Source: Bacteroidetes/Chlorobi group bacterium ChocPot_Mid (lineage in GTDB: Bacteria > Bacteroidota > Ignavibacteria > Kapaibacteriales > UBA2268). Taken from it: a stretch of DNA of 6,805 nt. The position numbers and the translations under genes were made by a program. The notes under the pieces are model-generated. The model did no database searches. It worked only from the letters and a program-made list of their open reading frames with translations, and had not been told where the DNA came from. Position 1 is the stretch's first letter, and the number at the start of each line of letters is the position of its first letter. The DNA lies in the NCBI GenBank assembly GCA_003731675.1, contig RCNQ01000083.1:1-6805 (forward strand), given 5' to 3'. Positions 4,866 through 6,805 of the stretch are shown in pieces.

Positions 4866-6805
4866 TTATTTCAATAAAATTTGTTTTCGTATTTGAACAA
4901 TACCATCAAGTGTAAATTTAATAAAAATTATTTTATTATGTATTTCTTCAGGTCGCCAGCTGATATTATGTTTTCCGTGTGCTAAGTATGAATCTGAAAT
5001 TGTTTCAATAAGTCTTCCTTGAATATCGAAAGCTTCAATTTTTACTTTACTATCCTTATAAATAGTAAAATCAAAATTAATGATTTCATTTGATGGATTT
5101 GGAAAAATTTGATTAATGATAAATTGGTCATTTGTAAATACTTTTTCAACGTCCAGATAACCGTTTGGTTGAATTTCGAGATTATCAATAGTCCATCCCC
5201 AGCCATTAGAACCTGCATCAGCATATAATCTGAATCTGATTAATATGGTATCCCTTTTACTGAAGTAATGCAATAAGTCGGTGATATGTGTTCTATATAA
5301 ATCTTGTGTTACTGGTTTTGTTCCGTTATACACTGCAAGCCACAAAGAATCATAATTAGCATCGTAACCATTGTTTAATGGTATCCAATCAAAACCATCT
5401 TTTGTTGCTTCAACAACGACGTAATCATAAAAATAGGCATCACCCCATGTCGAGTTTTCTTCGCCAGGTTCAACAATAGCAATGTCATCATACTTGAAAA
5501 AAGCCAAAGTATCTGCAACAATAATTGGGGTAAGTAGCATATTCTCATAAGAAGAATTATTTTGATATTTATGTTGAGTTTGTAAAGAAGAACCAACAAA
5601 CCCTGGTATTGTATCAATACTAAATCCCCACCCGCCAAAGCCAGATTTTGATGATTCAAAATCGTTAGAATAGTTTACAGTTTCTTCTGTCAAAGGATAA
5701 ATTATACCATTATAAATACTTGTTTTATATTCTTTACCATCTTTATACGAGACTATATATGAATTGACTGTTTCAGCAGTATCAACTTTGTAATTAATTC
5801 TAAGTTTGGTAATACCAATATTATTTTTAGGTATTGTGAGCATAGCTTTATATTCATTTGAGTTAATGTTTTTAACAAAAACTATTGTTGAATCATATTC
5901 TGATTTTAAGTTGACTTTTAAGGCGAGATGTCCACTCGGAGATTCTCCAATTGCTTGAATATTTGGAGCTAATGGGACTTTTGGTGGTTTGTAATCTTTA
6001 AGCTCAGGCAAGGTTACAGACCAAATTCCTCTTCCGTGAGTTGCCACAACAACTTGGTCATCCACTATTTTCATTTGCCAAATAGATACAGGTGGTAATC
6101 CGTTATCGGCGAAGTGCCAGCTTTGAGCATTATCTGTTGATTCAAAAAGTCCTATTTCAGTGCCTACCCAAATGATATTAGTATCGTAGGGCATAACTTG
6201 CAGGGAATATACTGCAACATCCGGGAACCCATTTTTGCTGATTGAATCCTCGTCAAATCCAGAAATATCGAACCAGCTTTGACCTAAATTATATGTTTTT
6301 AGAATCTTCGGTGTTTTCGCAAAAGAGAAGAGAGCATAAGCAATATTTTCATCTAATGGGTTAGTTTCTAATCCTGAAAGTCTTCCTAACGTTACTTTAT
6401 CATAGTTATTTACTGGAGCAAATGTGAATCCACCATCAGTTGAAAGATGCACTTTTCCTTTATCTGACATATTAACTCCAGCCCAAACGATTTGTGGGTT
6501 GGCTGCAGAAATTTCAACCTGTGCATTACTGTAATATCCGCCGCTTCTCCAAAGAGAATCAGGGATTGGGAATAACTGCCAGCTTGAACCGAAATTTTCA
6601 CTTCTCCAAATTCCTCTTTGTCCGACAGCATAAACCATATCAGGGTCAATTAAAGATTTTGCAAGTTTTGTTACAAATGGACCACCTGTACCATATCCAT
6701 CTGTAATTTCACTACCAACTTTGAACCATCCCATACCTCCTGTTGTAGATTTGTAAATCGTATTGAATTGACTCGATGCTAAAAGTTGCATTGTATCTTG
6801 ATAAT
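4866..6805 (-). CDS. BNR/Asp-box repeat protein with jelly-roll domain and type IX sorting tail (5' end outside window)
   Basis: The frame is open to the right window edge (residues YQDT precede the Met at 6791), so that Met is internal and the N-terminus with its signal peptide is missing. Counted from that Met, 641 residues are visible. Five Asp-box-like turns (S/T-x-x-x-G/A-x-x-W/F) lie at 15-22, 64-71, 117-124, 166-173 and 218-225, each in a blade phrase such as DTNIIWVGTEIGLFESTDN. The propeller closes with VVATHGRGIWSVTLPEL (248-264), a phrase typical of sortilin/xyloglucanase-like propellers. A fibronectin-like linker follows (about 270-370). Next is a jelly-roll domain (about 375-541) resembling that of immune inhibitor A, with YVVVEATKDGFDW and ILIRFRLYADAGSNGWGW. 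A canonical type IX sorting domain begins at IFPNPSNEI (562-570). Sialidase or glycosidase activity cannot be claimed: the repeats are structural and no catalytic set is visible. It is the upstream gene of a probable operon. Confidence 0.85.
   Translation of the reverse strand, partial: YQDTMQLLASSQFNTIYKSTTGGMGWFKVGSEITDGYGTGGPFVTKLAKSLIDPDMVYAVGQRGIWRSENFGSSWQLFPIPDSLWRSGGYYSNAQVEISAANPQIVWAGVNMSDKGKVHLSTDGGFTFAPVNNYDKVTLGRLSGLETNPLDENIAYALFSFAKTPKILKTYNLGQSWFDISGFDEDSISKNGFPDVAVYSLQVMPYDTNIIWVGTEIGLFESTDNAQSWHFADNGLPPVSIWQMKIVDDQVVVATHGRGIWSVTLPELKDYKPPKVPLAPNIQAIGESPSGHLALKVNLKSEYDSTIVFVKNINSNEYKAMLTIPKNNIGITKLRINYKVDTAETVNSYIVSYKDGKEYKTSIYNGIIYPLTEETVNYSNDFESSKSGFGGWGFSIDTIPGFVGSSLQTQHKYQNNSSYENMLLTPIIVADTLAFFKYDDIAIVEPGEENSTWGDAYFYDYVVVEATKDGFDWIPLNNGYDANYDSLWLAVYNGTKPVTQDLYRTHITDLLHYFSKRDTILIRFRLYADAGSNGWGWTIDNLEIQPNGYLDVEKVFTNDQFIINQIFPNPSNEIINFDFTIYKDSKVKIEAFDIQGRLIETISDSYLAHGKHNISWRPEEIHNKIIFIKFTLDGIVQIRKQILLK

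Noticed and set aside
6789..6791. ATG as the start of the BNR-repeat protein.
   Set aside because: The frame continues to the window edge, the sequence around it is mid-propeller, and no signal peptide follows it although the protein has a secretion tail.
4866..6805. A sialidase or glycosyl hydrolase, because of the Asp-box repeats.
   Set aside because: Asp boxes are structural and occur in many non-enzymatic propellers. No sialidase arginine triad or other catalytic set could be identified.
1..6805. tRNA, rRNA, CRISPR array, insertion sequence or riboswitch.
   Set aside because: No cloverleaf, conserved rRNA segment, regularly spaced repeat array, transposase or recognisable riboswitch core was found on reading both strands.

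Overview
The window is AT-rich (roughly two thirds A+T by eye). It very likely comes from a member of the Bacteroidota or the wider FCB group. The best evidence is two adjacent secreted proteins on the minus strand that end in the C-terminal sorting domain of the type IX secretion system (Por system), which is essentially confined to that group. A Bacteroidota-type promoter match (TAnnTTTG) upstream of one gene fits. Genus and species cannot be called from the sequence.

Layout. (1) 1-877, plus strand: the C-terminal part of a CrtI/phytoene-desaturase-like FAD/NAD(P) oxidoreductase, cut by the left window edge. (2) 874-1879, minus strand: a tight two-gene unit. It encodes a rifamycin ADP-ribosyltransferase (arr), followed 10 bp later by a dihydrofolate-reductase/RibD_C-family protein. 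The second gene's end overlaps the end of the oxidoreductase by 4 bp, tail to tail. (3) 1880-2091: a 212-bp divergent intergenic region with the ribosome binding site of arr, weak promoter candidates in both directions and some short repeats. (4) 2092-2733, plus strand: a YdeI/DUF1801-type protein with a Cys/His cluster near its N-terminus. (5) 2734-2829: an AT-rich convergent gap with one weak hairpin. (6) 2830-6805, minus strand: two exported proteins, probably one operon. Upstream is a BNR/Asp-box protein with a jelly-roll domain, truncated at the right window edge. Downstream is a beta-propeller protein with three PKD-like repeats and an Ig-like domain. Both carry a type IX sorting tail.

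How they fit together. The window looks like three unrelated pieces: a metabolic oxidoreductase, a small accessory block of drug-modification-type cytoplasmic enzymes, and a cell-surface/secretion operon. The arr-plus-reductase pair looks like a horizontally mobile insert. It abuts the oxidoreductase stop codon, and a similar, gapped sequence motif lies at each side of it (850-878 and 2055-2074). No integrase, transposase or convincing attC site is visible, so mobility is an inference.

I do not see a clear undescribed system. The items most worth a second look are the arr/reductase pair with its possible boundaries, the odd C-terminal tail of the oxidoreductase, the regular PKD-like repeat spacing, and the degenerate sorting motif in the propeller protein.
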